From Dyella thiooxydans (GTDB taxonomy: Bacteria > Pseudomonadota > Gammaproteobacteria > Xanthomonadales > Rhodanobacteraceae): a stretch of 64,000 nucleotides of DNA. The translations under genes were made by a program, and so were the position numbers. The notes under the pieces are model-generated. The model saw only the letters and a list, made by a program, of their open reading frames with translations. It did not search any database and had not been told where the DNA came from. Where the stretch lies: NCBI RefSeq assembly GCF_001641285.1, contig NZ_CP014841.1:682001-746000 (forward strand). Direction: 5' to 3'. Below, piece by piece: positions 34,286 through 44,876 of the stretch (the first letter of the stretch is position 1; each line of letters begins with the position of its first letter).

Positions 34286-36445
34286 TCAGCCTGCCGCGGC
34301 CCCGGTGCCGCAGAGCTTTTCCAGCAGTAGTTGCTGCACGTTGCGCGGGGCCTGGCAATTGGCGGGCTGGGCGCGAAGGTAGCCGCCGTCGGCCTGCAGC
34401 AGCGAGGCGCTGCAGTTGTCGGCGAGGTACAGGTCCAGCTCGCGGCGCACGCGGTGCAACAGCTTCTTGCTCTCGATCGGAAAGCCGGTCTCGACGCGGT
34501 GGTCGAGGTTGCGCTCCATCAGGTCGGCGCTGGCCAGGTAGAGCACTTCGTCGCCACCGTTGGCGAACCAGTACACCCGGCTGTGTTCGAGGAAGCGGCC
34601 GATGATCGAGCGCACGCGGATGTTGTGCGACACCCCGGGCACGCCGGGGCGCAGGCAGCACATGCCGCGCACGATCAGGTCGATCTTCACGCCGGCCATG
34701 CTGGCCTTGTAGAGCGCGCGGATCACCTTGGCATCGGTCACCGCGTTGACCTTGATGATGATCTGCGCCGGCTGACCGGCCTCGGCGTGGGCGGTCTCGC
34801 GGGCGATCAGGTCGAGCAGGGTCTTCTTCAGCGTGAACGGCGCGTGCAGCAGCTTCTTCATCGCCTGCACCTTGCCCATGCCGGTGAGCTGGCCGAACAG
34901 CTTGTGCACGTCCTCGCACAGCGCCGGGTCGGAGGTGAGCAGGCTGTAGTCGGTGTAGATGCGTGCGTTGCCGGTGTGGTAGTTGCCGGTGCCGAGGTGA
35001 GCGTAGCGCACCAGTTCGCTGCCTTCGCGGCGCTGGATCAGCATCAGCTTGGCGTGGGTCTTCACGCCGACCACGCCGTAGATCACCACCGCGCCGGCCT
35101 GCTGCAGGCGGGCGGCGAGGGTGAGGTTGGATTCCTCATCGAAGCGCGCGCGCAGCTCGATCACCGCGGTGACTTCCTTGCCCGCGCGTGCGGCGTCGAC
35201 CAGCGCGTCGACGATCTCGGAGTTGGCGCCGCTGCGGTACAGCGTCTGCTTGATCGCCAGTACGGCCGGATCCTTCGCCGCCTGGCGCAGCATGTCCACC
35301 ACCGGGGTGAACGACTCGTACGGATGCAGCAGCAGCACGTCCTGCTTCGCCAGGATGACGAAGATGTCCTCGGATTTCTTCAGCGCCTTCGGGATGGCCG
35401 GGGTGAACGGGCGGTACTGCAGCTGCGGGAAGCCGGGCTGGCTGGCCACGCTGAACAGCCGCGACAGGTTGACCGGGCCGTTCACCTCGTACACGTCCTG
35501 CTCGGCCAGCCCGAACTGCTTGAGCAGGTACTCGACCAAGGTCCGCGGGCAGTTGTCCGCCACCTCCAGCCGCACCGCATCGCCGAAGCGCCGGGTATAC
35601 AGTCCGCCGCGCAGGGCGCGGGCGAGGTCGTCGACGTCTTCCGCGTCGATGTCCAGGTCGGCGTTGCGGGTCAGCCGGAACTGGTAGCAGCCGTGCACCT
35701 GCATGCCGGGGAACAGTTCGTCCACGTGGGCGTGGATCACCGAGGACAGCATCACCTGGTTCTCGCCGCCCTCGCAGATATCGTCCGGCAGGCGGATCAG
35801 TCGCGGCAGCACGCGGGGCGCCGGCACGATCGCCAGGCCCGAGTCGCGGCCGAACGCATCCACGCCCTCCAGCTGCACGATGAAGTTGAGGCTCTTGTTG
35901 ACCAGCAGCGGGAACGGGTGGGTCGGGTCCAGGCCGATCGGGGTGACCAGCGGCGCGACCTCATGTCGGAAGTACTTGCGCACCCAGGCCTTCTGCTTCG
36001 TGGTCCACTCGTGGCGACGCACGATGCGGATACCGGCCTCGGCCAGCGCCGGCAGGACGCGCTCGTTGAGGATCGCGTACTGCCGCTCGATCTGCTGGTG
36101 GGCAGCGGTACTGATCATCGCCAGTGCCTGCTTCGGCGCGATGCCGTCGGGCCCGACCCGCTCGTGCTCGAACGCGACCTGGTCCATCAGGCCGGCGACG
36201 CGGATCTCGAAGAACTCGTCCATGTTGCTGGAAAAGATCAGCAGGAACTTCAACCGCTCCTGCAGCGGGGTCTGCTCGTCCAGCGCCTGTTCCAGCACGC
36301 GGATGTTGAACTGCAGCTGCGACAGCTCGCGATGGATGTACAGCGACGGATCGGACAGGTCCGTCGTCGTCGTCGCCGGCGCGACCTCCGCAGCCGCGGC
36401 GGGAGCCGCTTTCTGGCGGGGCTTGGGGGCGTCGCGTCGGGTCAT
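34286..36445 (-). CDS. ppk1: Polyphosphate kinase 1
   Basis: PPK1 builds long-chain polyphosphate from ATP, passing the phosphate through an autophosphorylated histidine. The 719-residue product has the N-terminal domain with the signature [15 protein letters not shown] and [15 protein letters not shown], the head domain, and two C-terminal phospholipase-D-like domains. The catalytic histidine is expected in the segment [19 protein letters not shown]. An alanine- and threonine-rich tail precedes the conserved part. No ppx exopolyphosphatase gene is adjacent. Confidence 0.96.
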   Translation of the reverse strand: MTRRDAPKPRQKAAPAAAAEVAPATTTTDLSDPSLYIHRELSQLQFNIRVLEQALDEQTPLQERLKFLLIFSSNMDEFFEIRVAGLMDQVAFEHERVGPDGIAPKQALAMISTAAHQQIERQYAILNERVLPALAEAGIRIVRRHEWTTKQKAWVRKYFRHEVAPLVTPIGLDPTHPFPLLVNKSLNFIVQLEGVDAFGRDSGLAIVPAPRVLPRLIRLPDDICEGGENQVMLSSVIHAHVDELFPGMQVHGCYQFRLTRNADLDIDAEDVDDLARALRGGLYTRRFGDAVRLEVADNCPRTLVEYLLKQFGLAEQDVYEVNGPVNLSRLFSVASQPGFPQLQYRPFTPAIPKALKKSEDIFVILAKQDVLLLHPYESFTPVVDMLRQAAKDPAVLAIKQTLYRSGANSEIVDALVDAARAGKEVTAVIELRARFDEESNLTLAARLQQAGAVVIYGVVGVKTHAKLMLIQRREGSELVRYAHLGTGNYHTGNARIYTDYSLLTSDPALCEDVHKLFGQLTGMGKVQAMKKLLHAPFTLKKTLLDLIARETAHAEAGQPAQIIIKVNAVTDAKVIRALYKASMAGVKIDLIVRGMCCLRPGVPGVSHNIRVRSIIGRFLEHSRVYWFANGGDEVLYLASADLMERNLDHRVETGFPIESKKLLHRVRRELDLYLADNCSASLLQADGGYLRAQPANCQAPRNVQQLLLEKLCGTGAAAG

Positions 36446-36461
36446 GGGCGTACCTGCATCG

Positions 36462-37307
36462 TCATCGTCCGGACATGTTGCTTCGATTGATTGACAGGGC
36501 CATGACGGTAGCGGTTTCGGCGTCCATCCGCCCGTCCGCCTGAAGGTAGCGGCTGGGGGGCGCGCCCAGTACCCGGCGAAATGCCGCGGTGAAGGCGCTC
36601 GCGCTGGCGTAGCCGATCTCGGTGGCGACCCGCGTGATCGGCATTCCCTGCCCGAGCAGCGCCAGGGCGGCGAGCAGGCAGGCCTGCTGCCGCCAGAGCG
36701 CGAAGCTCATGCCGGTCTGTGCGCGGAAAAGCCGGGTGAAGCTGCGTCGGCTCATGCCGGCCTTGTACGCCATGGCATCGATGTCGACTTCCAGCGCAGG
36801 GGCCTCGAGCAGGGCGCGGCACAGGCGGGCCAGCCGTGGATCGCCGGGGAGCGGCGTGGTGAGCGGCAGTTCCGGTGCCGCCACCACCTCGTCGAGCAGC
36901 AGTGCCATGACCCGGCCGTCGCGGCCGTCCAGCGCGTATTCTGGCGGCAGGTCCACCGCCTCCATCAGCAGCGCGTGCAGCAGGGGCGAGACGTGGATGA
37001 CCCGGCAGCGGTCGGGCAGGCCGAGCCGCTGCACCGCGTCGCGGTGCACGTAGGCGCTGCGGGTGGACACGCCGCCGCTCATGCGCACCTCGTGCGCGAC
37101 GCCCGGCGGGATCCACAACGCCCGATGCGGCGGGACCACCCAGCCGCCCGCCTGGGTGATCACGGTGAGCACGCCGGTGGCGGCGTACAGCAGCTGGCCG
37201 CGCTTGTGCGAATGGCTGGGCAGGACCCGATGTGGCAGGTAGTCGTTGCCGGTGGCCACCACGTCGCGCGGGGTGTCTTCGTAGGCGGTGACGCGGGTAT
37301 TGCGCAT
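36462..37307 (-). CDS. AraC-family transcriptional regulator
   Basis: The 281-residue protein has an N-terminal cupin-like sensor domain ([34 protein letters not shown]) and a C-terminal double helix-turn-helix ([38 protein letters not shown]). This is the NimR/YdeC-like architecture whose members often control an adjacent exporter, and the divergent neighbour is an MFS drug-efflux gene 119 bp away. A GGAGG ribosome binding site sets the ATG at 37307. Control of the pump is inference from position. Confidence 0.9.
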   Translation of the reverse strand: MRNTRVTAYEDTPRDVVATGNDYLPHRVLPSHSHKRGQLLYAATGVLTVITQAGGWVVPPHRALWIPPGVAHEVRMSGGVSTRSAYVHRDAVQRLGLPDRCRVIHVSPLLHALLMEAVDLPPEYALDGRDGRVMALLLDEVVAAPELPLTTPLPGDPRLARLCRALLEAPALEVDIDAMAYKAGMSRRSFTRLFRAQTGMSFALWRQQACLLAALALLGQGMPITRVATEIGYASASAFTAAFRRVLGAPPSRYLQADGRMDAETATVMALSINRSNMSGR

Positions 37308-37426
37308 GGTGGGCCTCCGGCCTGGCCCGGATTCGACAGCAGATGACCCGAAAGCGTACACGGGCCGCCGCCCGCATCACTAGAGTGGCCGCCTTCCCCC
37401 ACTGTCGCTCCTACCGCACCCACCCC

Positions 37427-38677
37427 ATGGATACCCGCGTCGTCCCTGCCGCCGAGGTGGCCTCCGCAGCACCTCCGGTGGCCGTTCCCGATCCATCCCG
37501 GCCGGTGTTCGCCGTGCTCGGCGCGATCAGCTTCGCGCACCTGCTCAACGACATGATCCAGTCGTTGATCCTGGCGATCTACCCATTGCTCAAGAGCGGG
37601 TTCGGCTTGAGTTTCGGCCAGATCGGCCTGATCACGCTGACCTACCAGCTGACCGCATCGCTGTTGCAGCCGATGGTCGGGATGGCGGCTGACCGTCGTC
37701 CGATGCCTTACTCCTTGCCGGTCGGCATGGGCTTCACCCTGTGCGGCCTGCTGCTGCTGGCCGACGCGTCCGAGTTCTCCACGCTGCTGCTGGCGGCCGC
37801 GCTGGTGGGCACCGGCTCCTCGGTCTTCCATCCGGAATCCTCGCGGGTGGCGCGGGCCGCTTCCGGCGGGCGGCTCGGGCTGGCGCAGTCGCTGTTCCAG
37901 GTGGGCGGCAACGCCGGCGCCTCGCTGGGGCCGTTGCTGGCCGCCTGGATCATCGTTCCGCACGGACGCGGCAGCGTCGCCTGGTTCGCGCTGGCAGCCC
38001 TGCTGGCGCTGGCGGTGCTGGTGCGGGTGGGGCGCTGGTATCGCGATCACCAGATCACGCGCCGCGTGCTCGCGGCAGCGCCGGTTGCCGGGTTGCCGCG
38101 GGGCAAGGTGGCCGGGGCGATCGCGGTGCTGGTGCTGCTGGTGTTCTCCAAGTACTTCTACCTGGCCAGCATCAGCAGCTACTACACCTTCTACCTGATC
38201 CACACGTTCGGCGTGTCGGTGCAGAACGCGCAGACCCACCTGTTCGTGTTCCTGTTCGCGGTGGCGGCCGGTTCGCTGATCGGCGGACCGGTGGGCGACC
38301 GCATCGGTCGCAAGCGGGTGATCTGGGTGTCGATCCTCGGCGTGGCGCCGTTCACCCTGCTGCTGCCGCATGCCAGCCTGTTCTGGACCGGCGTGCTCAG
38401 CGTGGCGATCGGCCTGGTGCTGTCCTCGGCGTTCTCCGCGATCCTGGTCTATGCGCAGGAGCTGATCCCCGGCCGCGTGGGCATGGTCTCGGGGCTGTTC
38501 TTCGGGCTGGCCTTCGGCATGGGCGGCATCGGCGCCGCCGTGCTGGGGCGGCTGGCCGACACGCACGGCATCGACTACGTCTACCGCCTGTGTGCGTGGT
38601 TGCCGCTGATGGGCCTGATCACCGTGCTGTTGCCCGAACCCGGGCAGTCGATCCGCGGCCGTCAGGCATTGGCATGA
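37427..38677 (+). CDS. MFS transporter, fosmidomycin resistance (Fsr) family
   Basis: The 416-residue product shows about 12 hydrophobic helices and the Fsr-like N-terminal segment ISFAHLLNDMIQSLILAIYP, with LTYQLTASLLQP and a central GPVGDRIGRKRVI loop. E. coli Fsr exports fosmidomycin. The start is the ATG at 37427 (MDTRVVP); the open frame further upstream covers the AraC promoter region. The gene is divergent from the AraC-type regulator, which is its likely controller, and convergent with kdpD. Confidence 0.87.
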   Translation: MDTRVVPAAEVASAAPPVAVPDPSRPVFAVLGAISFAHLLNDMIQSLILAIYPLLKSGFGLSFGQIGLITLTYQLTASLLQPMVGMAADRRPMPYSLPVGMGFTLCGLLLLADASEFSTLLLAAALVGTGSSVFHPESSRVARAASGGRLGLAQSLFQVGGNAGASLGPLLAAWIIVPHGRGSVAWFALAALLALAVLVRVGRWYRDHQITRRVLAAAPVAGLPRGKVAGAIAVLVLLVFSKYFYLASISSYYTFYLIHTFGVSVQNAQTHLFVFLFAVAAGSLIGGPVGDRIGRKRVIWVSILGVAPFTLLLPHASLFWTGVLSVAIGLVLSSAFSAILVYAQELIPGRVGMVSGLFFGLAFGMGGIGAAVLGRLADTHGIDYVYRLCAWLPLMGLITVLLPEPGQSIRGRQALA

Positions 38678-38704
38678 GCGGTCGGGTGTCTCACCAGCAA
38701 AAAA

Positions 38705-41374
38705 TCAGCCGTCCGCTGCCGGTGCCGGCGGCACCGGCAGGGTGATGCGGATGGTGGTGCCGCGGCCGTCGCCGGGCAGCGCCTCGACGCTGCCGCCATG
38801 GGCGCCGATCATGCCGCGGCAGATCGCCAGGCCCATGCCGGTGCTCTGCGGGGTGCGGTCGCCGCGCGCCACCGAATAGAACATGTCGAAGATCCGCGCG
38901 CGCTCCTCCTCGGGGATGCCGGGGCCGCGATCGGCCACGTCGATCATCAACTGCCCGTTGGCCAGGCGGCTGTCTACGCGCACCGCTTCTCCGGGCGGCG
39001 AGAACCGCGCGGCGTTCTCCAGGATGTTGAACAGCGCCTGCTCGATCAGCGCCGGATGCACGTGCAGCAGCACCGGCCCGGGCGTGCCGTGCACCTGCAG
39101 GCGCAGCTCGGGAAACAGCTTGCGCACCCGCGCGCTGGCCGAGGCGACGATGTCGTCGGCGGCGATCCAGTCGCGATTCAAGGTCAGCGTGCCGTGGCCG
39201 AGGCGGGTCATGTCGAGCAGGTTCTGGATATAGCGGTCCAGCCGTTGCCCTTCGCCGAGGATCGACTGCAGCAACTGGTCGAGTTCCTGCTCCGGCAACT
39301 GGTGACGATACGACACCAGCGTGCCGGCAGCGCCGATCATCGCCGCCAGCGGCGAGCGCAGGTCGTGCGAGACCGACGACAGCAGGGCGTTGCGCAGGCG
39401 TTCGGTCTCGCCCTGCACGCGGGCGCCCTCCAGTTCGTCGGCGAGTCGGGCGCGCTCGAGCGCGCGGGCGAGATCCTGCGCCATGGCCAGCGCCAGGCGC
39501 CGGCGCTCCGCGTCCAGCTTCCCGTTCGCCAGCAGGCGTACGAAGGCGACGCCGAGCCGGTGCTCGTCCACCGCCAGCGGCAGCGCCCAGCCGCTGGCGC
39601 CGTGCAGGGTGTCGGTGAAGCGACCAGCCGGCTCGCAATGGCGTTCGCTCCAGTCCGCTGCCGCCATGTCCTGGGGCGACAGCTGGATCGCACGGGGCGC
39701 CGCGTGGGCGACCTGCAGTTGCCCGTCGGCGCTGCGCGCCAGGATGGCCACCTCGGCGTCCAGCGCGGTGGCCATGGCGCGTGCACCGGCCTGGCGCGCG
39801 CCGCCCGCATCGGCGCTGGCGGTCAGCTGCTGGCCCAGGCCCAGCAGGGCACGCGCATGCACCTGCGCGATACGCAGCGAGCGGACCTGGGTCGCCAGGC
39901 GCGTCGCCAGGCGGCTGCAGACCAGCGCGGCGAGCAGGAACAGGCCCACCGCCAGCACATCGTCCGGGTGGCTGATGCGCAGCGTGTAGCGCGGCTCGGT
40001 GAAGAAGAAGTTGTACCCCAGGAAGCACAGCAGCGCGGCATACACGGCCACCGCCATGCGCGAGCGCACCGCGACCACCAGTACCGCGGTGAGGAAGATC
40101 AGCGACAGGTTGCCGACGCCCAGCCAGGTGTTGGCGGCGAAGGCGAGCGCGAAGGCGACCGCGATCACCGCAGTGGCATAGCCGTAGGCGCCGCCCGATG
40201 CGGTGCGTACCGGCTGCCGCGCCCGCCGGCGCGCCTGCACCCGCTCGGCCGGCGTGGCGATGATGGTCAGTTCCATGTGTGCGCCGCGGCGCATCAGGCG
40301 CTGGGTCAGCGAGATGCCGAGCAGCCGCGCGAGCGGACGTTCGCGCGTGCGTCCGATCAGGATCTGGCCGACCCCCTCGCGGTCGGCATGCGCCAGCAAC
40401 TCGTCGGCGACGGCCTGGCCGCGCAGCGTCACCGGCTCGCCGCCGAGCCGCTGGGCCAGGCGCATGGCGGCGTCCAGCCGTTCGCGACGCTCCGGGTCCA
40501 GCGGTACGCCGGTATCGACGAACACCACGCTCCACGGCGCGCCGCGTCGTTCGGCGATGCGCCGCGTCACGCGCACCAGGTATTCGCTCTGGCCGTAGCC
40601 GTCGATCGCCGCCATCACCCGCCGTCGCACGGTCATCGCGCTGCCGCGTGCCAGCATCTGGTCGCGCAGGTCGCTGTCGACGTGATGGGCGATGGTCTCC
40701 AGCGCCAGCTCGCGCAGCGCGGCCAGGTTGCCCGGCGAGAAGAACGCATTGAGCGCGGCGGCGGCGGTCTCCGGCACGTAGACCTTGCCCTGCTTGAGCC
40801 GGCCGATCAGCTCGCGCGGCGGCAGGTCGACCAGCACGATGTCGCGCGCGCGGTCGAGGAAGGCGTCCGGCACGGTCTCGCGCACGGCGACGCCGGTGAT
40901 GCGCCGCACCTGGTCGTTGCGGCTTTCCAGGTGCTGCACATTGAGCGTGGTGTAGACGGCGATGCCGGCGTCGAGCAGCTCGGCCACGTCCTGCCAGCGC
41001 TTGGTGTGCCGACCGCCGGCCAGGTTGGTATGGGCCAGTTCGTCGACCAGCAGCACGGCGGGGCGCCGCGCGAGCGCGGCGTCCAGATCGAACTCCTCCA
41101 TCGCGCGGCCGCCGCGCGGCTCGCCCGGCCGCCGCGGCAGCAGTTCCAGGCCATCCAGCAGGGCGGCGGTTTCCGCACGGCCGTGGGTTTCCACCAGTCC
41201 CACCACCACGTCGACACCCTGGCGCCGCAGCTCGCGCGCGGCCGAGAGCATGGCGAAGGTCTTGCCGACGCCGGGCGCGGCGCCGAGGAAGATCTTCAGC
41301 CCGGCTTCGCGCGCATCCTCCTGCACCGCCTGCAGCAGGGCGTCGGCGCGGGCGTCGCGGGGCGCGTCGGTCAT
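38705..41374 (-). CDS. kdpD: Osmosensitive K+ sensor histidine kinase KdpD
   Basis: KdpD senses potassium limitation and turgor and phosphorylates KdpE. The 889-residue protein has the KdpD N-terminal domain with a Walker A motif (GAAPGVGKT), a universal-stress-like domain (about residues 250-370), four membrane helices (about 400-500), a GAF-like region and a histidine kinase core with the H box in SSVSHDLRSPLAAM and GHKL motifs ENAARFSPPGE and DRGPGIPEEE. It is the last gene of the kdp operon, 10 bp after kdpC. The gene for its response regulator KdpE does not follow; the next gene is convergent. Confidence 0.96.
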   Translation of the reverse strand: MTDAPRDARADALLQAVQEDAREAGLKIFLGAAPGVGKTFAMLSAARELRRQGVDVVVGLVETHGRAETAALLDGLELLPRRPGEPRGGRAMEEFDLDAALARRPAVLLVDELAHTNLAGGRHTKRWQDVAELLDAGIAVYTTLNVQHLESRNDQVRRITGVAVRETVPDAFLDRARDIVLVDLPPRELIGRLKQGKVYVPETAAAALNAFFSPGNLAALRELALETIAHHVDSDLRDQMLARGSAMTVRRRVMAAIDGYGQSEYLVRVTRRIAERRGAPWSVVFVDTGVPLDPERRERLDAAMRLAQRLGGEPVTLRGQAVADELLAHADREGVGQILIGRTRERPLARLLGISLTQRLMRRGAHMELTIIATPAERVQARRRARQPVRTASGGAYGYATAVIAVAFALAFAANTWLGVGNLSLIFLTAVLVVAVRSRMAVAVYAALLCFLGYNFFFTEPRYTLRISHPDDVLAVGLFLLAALVCSRLATRLATQVRSLRIAQVHARALLGLGQQLTASADAGGARQAGARAMATALDAEVAILARSADGQLQVAHAAPRAIQLSPQDMAAADWSERHCEPAGRFTDTLHGASGWALPLAVDEHRLGVAFVRLLANGKLDAERRRLALAMAQDLARALERARLADELEGARVQGETERLRNALLSSVSHDLRSPLAAMIGAAGTLVSYRHQLPEQELDQLLQSILGEGQRLDRYIQNLLDMTRLGHGTLTLNRDWIAADDIVASASARVRKLFPELRLQVHGTPGPVLLHVHPALIEQALFNILENAARFSPPGEAVRVDSRLANGQLMIDVADRGPGIPEEERARIFDMFYSVARGDRTPQSTGMGLAICRGMIGAHGGSVEALPGDGRGTTIRITLPVPPAPAADG

Positions 41375-41384
41375 GGTAGTCGGC

Positions 41385-41960
41385 TCAGTGCGAGGGCGCG
41401 TCCAGCGCCAGGTTCAGCGCCAGCACGTTGACCCGCGGTTCGCCGAACAGGCCGAGCCAGCGGCCCTGCGTATGCGCCGCGATCAGCTGCCGGACCTGCG
41501 CCACGTCGAGATGACGGACGCGCGCCACGCGCGCCAGCTGGTACTGCGCCGCCGCCGGGCTGATCTCCGGGTCCAGGCCGCTGCCCGACGCGGTGACCAG
41601 ATCCACCGGCACCGGCTGTGTGTTGCCGGGATCGGCGGCGCGCAGCGCTGCAATGCGCTGGCGCACCGCCGCGGCCAGTGCGGGGTTGGTCGGGCCGAGG
41701 TTGGAGCCGGCCGACGACGCGCCGTTGTACGGCTGCGGCGAGGTGGCCGAGGGGCGACCCCAGAAGTAGCGCGGATCGTCGAACGGCTGGCCGATCAGCC
41801 GCGAACCGACGACGTGCCCGTCGCGCACGATCAGGCTGCCGTCGGCCTGGCGCGGAAACATCACGTGCGCCACGCCGGTGACGGCGAGCGGATAGAGCAC
41901 GCCGGTGATGACGGTCATCACCAGCAGCATGAGCAGGGAAGGGCGCAGCAGCTTGAACAT
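41385..41960 (-). CDS. kdpC: Potassium-transporting ATPase subunit KdpC
   Basis: KdpC is the single-pass inner-membrane subunit that stabilises the KdpFABC complex and helps nucleotide binding. The 191-residue product begins with one hydrophobic helix ([19 protein letters not shown]) and shows [20 protein letters not shown] and a C-terminal [11 protein letters not shown] segment. It lies between the porin gene and kdpD with small gaps (13 and 10 bp). Confidence 0.96.
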   Translation of the reverse strand: MFKLLRPSLLMLLVMTVITGVLYPLAVTGVAHVMFPRQADGSLIVRDGHVVGSRLIGQPFDDPRYFWGRPSATSPQPYNGASSAGSNLGPTNPALAAAVRQRIAALRAADPGNTQPVPVDLVTASGSGLDPEISPAAAQYQLARVARVRHLDVAQVRQLIAAHTQGRWLGLFGEPRVNVLALNLALDAPSH

Positions 41961-41973
41961 GGGAGACCTCCGG

Positions 41974-42774
41974 TCAGAACGTGCCCTGCAGCATCGCGAA
42001 GCCGCGCGTGCCGCCCACGTTGCGGGTGTCGCCGGCGTCGAGAAAGCTGCTGGTGCGGCGATAGAACGCCGCGTTGGTGGCGTGGGTGACGCCGCCGCTG
42101 AGCGACCAGTGCGGATCGAGCTGGACCTTGAGCGTGGCGCCGACATCGCTGTAGCCCGGATCGCGTGCCCCGTTCGCCAGTGGCACGGCGAGCGCGGTGG
42201 TGATGTGCGTGTGGCCGGCGTGCAGGGCGAGGCTCCAGGCATCGGCCAGCGGGAACGTGGCATCGAGCTGCAGGTAGCTGGTGCCCCGGGAGTCGCCGGC
42301 ATAGCCCTGTTCGGTATCGACGCCGAAGTAGTCGGTGAGCGCGCGGTTGTACTTCAGCGTGAACTGCTTCCAGCCCAGCGCGGCGTTGATCTCCGCGGTA
42401 TCGAGCGAGCGCCGCGGCAGGCCGGCGTGATCGAGGTTGGCCCCAGGATAGACGTAGCCGTACAGGCCCACGCGCCACGACCAGTCGGCGTCGATGGCGC
42501 GGCCATAACTGGCATACAGATCCAATTCCATCGCGCCGCCGGGATAGCTGCGTTCGCTGATGCTCGAGCCCCAGACGCCGGCGGCGAAGCCGTTCGGGGC
42601 GGCGTAGTCGGCACCGCCCTGGATGGCTGGACGGCCCCAGCTCTGGGTAAGACCGCGGAACACATAGTCGGAGGTCACCGCGAGATTGCCGGTGACCGGT
42701 GGCGTCGCGTCGCCGGCATGGGCGGCGGCAACGCTGGTGAGGAGGGCCGCCGCGGCGGCACAAAATCGGGACAT
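41974..42774 (-). CDS. TorF-family putative outer-membrane porin
   Basis: The 266-residue protein has a signal peptide (cleavage expected after AHA, about residue 20), then a beta-barrel pattern of alternating strands. It has the family start [24 protein letters not shown] and ends in phenylalanine, as outer-membrane proteins do. It sits inside the kdp operon between kdpB (26 bp) and kdpC (13 bp), so it is probably co-transcribed with the potassium pump. It might let ions or osmolytes cross the outer membrane under potassium limitation; this is inference from position. Confidence 0.82.
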   Translation of the reverse strand: MSRFCAAAAALLTSVAAAHAGDATPPVTGNLAVTSDYVFRGLTQSWGRPAIQGGADYAAPNGFAAGVWGSSISERSYPGGAMELDLYASYGRAIDADWSWRVGLYGYVYPGANLDHAGLPRRSLDTAEINAALGWKQFTLKYNRALTDYFGVDTEQGYAGDSRGTSYLQLDATFPLADAWSLALHAGHTHITTALAVPLANGARDPGYSDVGATLKVQLDPHWSLSGGVTHATNAAFYRRTSSFLDAGDTRNVGGTRGFAMLQGTF

Positions 42775-42800
42775 GCAAAGGCTCCGGGGAAAAGGGACGC

Positions 42801-44873
42801 TCAGGACAGGCCGAGCAGCACCAGCAAAAGGTCGATCAGCTTGATGCCGAGGAAGGGCACGACGATGCCGCCCAGCCCGTACACCAGCAGGTTCCGCCGC
42901 AGCAGCGCACCGGCGCCGAGCGCGCGGTACGCCACGCCTTTCAATGCCAGCGGGATCAGGAAGACGATGATCAGCGCGTTGAAGATCACCGCCGACAGGA
43001 TCGCGCTGCGCGGCGTGGCCAGGTGCATCACGTTGAGCGCGTCGAGCGCCGGGTAGGTGCTGGCGAAGGCGGCCGGGATGATTGCGAAGTACTTGGCGAT
43101 GTCGTTGGCGATCGAGAACGTGGTCAGCGCGCCGCGGGTGATCAGCATCTGCTTGCCGATCGCCACGATCTCGATCAGCTTGGTCGGGTTGGAATCGAGG
43201 TCGACCATGTTGCCGGCCTCCTTGGCCGCCTGCGTGCCGCTGTTCATCGCCACCGCGACGTCGGCCTGCGCCAGCGCGGGCGCATCGTTGGTGCCGTCGC
43301 CGCACATCGCGACCAGTCGGTTCTCGGCCTGGATCTCGCGGATCAGCGCGAGCTTGGCTTCCGGCGTGGCCTCGGCGAGGAAGTCGTCGACGCCGGCCTC
43401 GGCGGCGATCGCCGCGGCGGTGAGCGGGTTGTCGCCGGTGATCATCACCGTCTTGATGCCCATCGCGCGCATCTCGGCGAAGCGTTCCTTGATACCGCCC
43501 TTGACGATGTCCTTCAGCTCGATCACGCCGAGCGCGCGCTGCCGGTCGGCGACCACCAGCGGCGTGGCGCCGCGGCGGGCCACTTCCTCGGCGGCGCGCT
43601 TCACCGCCGCCGGCAGCGTGTCGCCCGCGGCGGCGAGATAGCGCTCCACCGCGTCGACGGCGCCCTTGCGGATCGCGCGGTCGGGCAGGTCGATGCCGCT
43701 CATGCGGGTCTGCGCGGTGAACGGCACGAACTCGCCGAGGCTTTCCTCGCGCTCGGGCGCCGCCAGGCCATGCCGCTCGCGCGCCAGCATCACCACGCTG
43801 CGACCTTCCGGCGTCCCGTCGGCCAGCGAGGCCAGCTGCGCCGCTTCGGCCAGCACGCGTTCGTCGATGCCCGGCGCGGGCAGGAAGGCGACCGCCTGGC
43901 GGTTGCCCAGGGTGATCGTGCCGGTCTTGTCCAGCAGCAGCACGTCGACGTCGCCGGCTGCCTCCACCGCGCGGCCGGAGGTGGCGATCACGTTGGCGCG
44001 GATCATCCGGTCCATGCCGGCGATGCCGATCGCCGACAGCAGCGCGCCGATCGTGGTCGGGATCAGGCACACCAGCAGCGCCACCAGCACGGTAAGGGTG
44101 ATCGGGCTGCCGCTGCCGGCCGCCTGCACGCTGTAGAGGGAGTACGGCAGCAGCGTGGCGCAGGCGAGCAGGAAGATCAGGGTGAACTTGGCCAGCAGGA
44201 TGGTCAGCGCGATCTCGTTCGGCGTCTTGCGCCGCGCGGCGCCTTCGACCATCGCGATCATGCGGTCGAGAAAGCTCTCGCCCGGGTTGCGGGTGATCCG
44301 CACCACCAGCCAGTCCGACAGCAGCTCGGTGCCGCCGGTGACCGCGCTGCGGTCCCCGCCGGCCTCGCGGATCACCGGCGCGGATTCGCCGGTGATCGCC
44401 GCCTCGTTGACGCTGGCCGCGCCGGCGATCGCCTCGCCGTCGCCCGGCAGGATGTCGCCGGCCTCCACCAGCACCACGTCGCCGGCGCGCAGGTCGGCCG
44501 AGGACATCACCGTCACCGCGGCGTCGCGCTGGGGCGCGGCGAGCTTCTTCGCCGGCACCGCGCGGCGCGTGCTGCGCAGCGCATTTGCCTGCGCCTTCCC
44601 GCGGCCTTCGGCCAGCGCCTCGGCGAAGTTGGCGAACAACAGGGTGAACCACAGCCACAGGCTCACCCAGAAGATGAAGCCGGTCGGCGCCTCGCCGTGG
44701 CCGGTCAGCGCCTGCAGCCACAGTCCGGTGGTCAGCAGGCTGCACAGGAACACCACGAACATCACCGGATTGCGGAACTGCAGCCGCGGCGACAGTTTCC
44801 GGAAAGCGTCGACGGCGGCGTCGAGCACCAGCTCGCGGTCGAAACGCACGCTCGCCTGGGTATGCGAAGTCAT
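42801..44873 (-). CDS. kdpB: Potassium-transporting P-type ATPase subunit KdpB
   Basis: KdpB hydrolyses ATP to drive high-affinity K+ uptake by KdpFABC. The 690-residue protein has the P-type hallmarks: actuator motif TGES in [13 protein letters not shown], the phosphorylated aspartate in DKTGTIT, nucleotide-binding KGA and the hinge [10 protein letters not shown]...[15 protein letters not shown]. Its length is normal. It follows kdpA by 3 bp and is followed by the porin gene instead of kdpC. Confidence 0.98.
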   Translation of the reverse strand: MTSHTQASVRFDRELVLDAAVDAFRKLSPRLQFRNPVMFVVFLCSLLTTGLWLQALTGHGEAPTGFIFWVSLWLWFTLLFANFAEALAEGRGKAQANALRSTRRAVPAKKLAAPQRDAAVTVMSSADLRAGDVVLVEAGDILPGDGEAIAGAASVNEAAITGESAPVIREAGGDRSAVTGGTELLSDWLVVRITRNPGESFLDRMIAMVEGAARRKTPNEIALTILLAKFTLIFLLACATLLPYSLYSVQAAGSGSPITLTVLVALLVCLIPTTIGALLSAIGIAGMDRMIRANVIATSGRAVEAAGDVDVLLLDKTGTITLGNRQAVAFLPAPGIDERVLAEAAQLASLADGTPEGRSVVMLARERHGLAAPEREESLGEFVPFTAQTRMSGIDLPDRAIRKGAVDAVERYLAAAGDTLPAAVKRAAEEVARRGATPLVVADRQRALGVIELKDIVKGGIKERFAEMRAMGIKTVMITGDNPLTAAAIAAEAGVDDFLAEATPEAKLALIREIQAENRLVAMCGDGTNDAPALAQADVAVAMNSGTQAAKEAGNMVDLDSNPTKLIEIVAIGKQMLITRGALTTFSIANDIAKYFAIIPAAFASTYPALDALNVMHLATPRSAILSAVIFNALIIVFLIPLALKGVAYRALGAGALLRRNLLVYGLGGIVVPFLGIKLIDLLLVLLGLS

Positions 44874-44876
44874 GGA

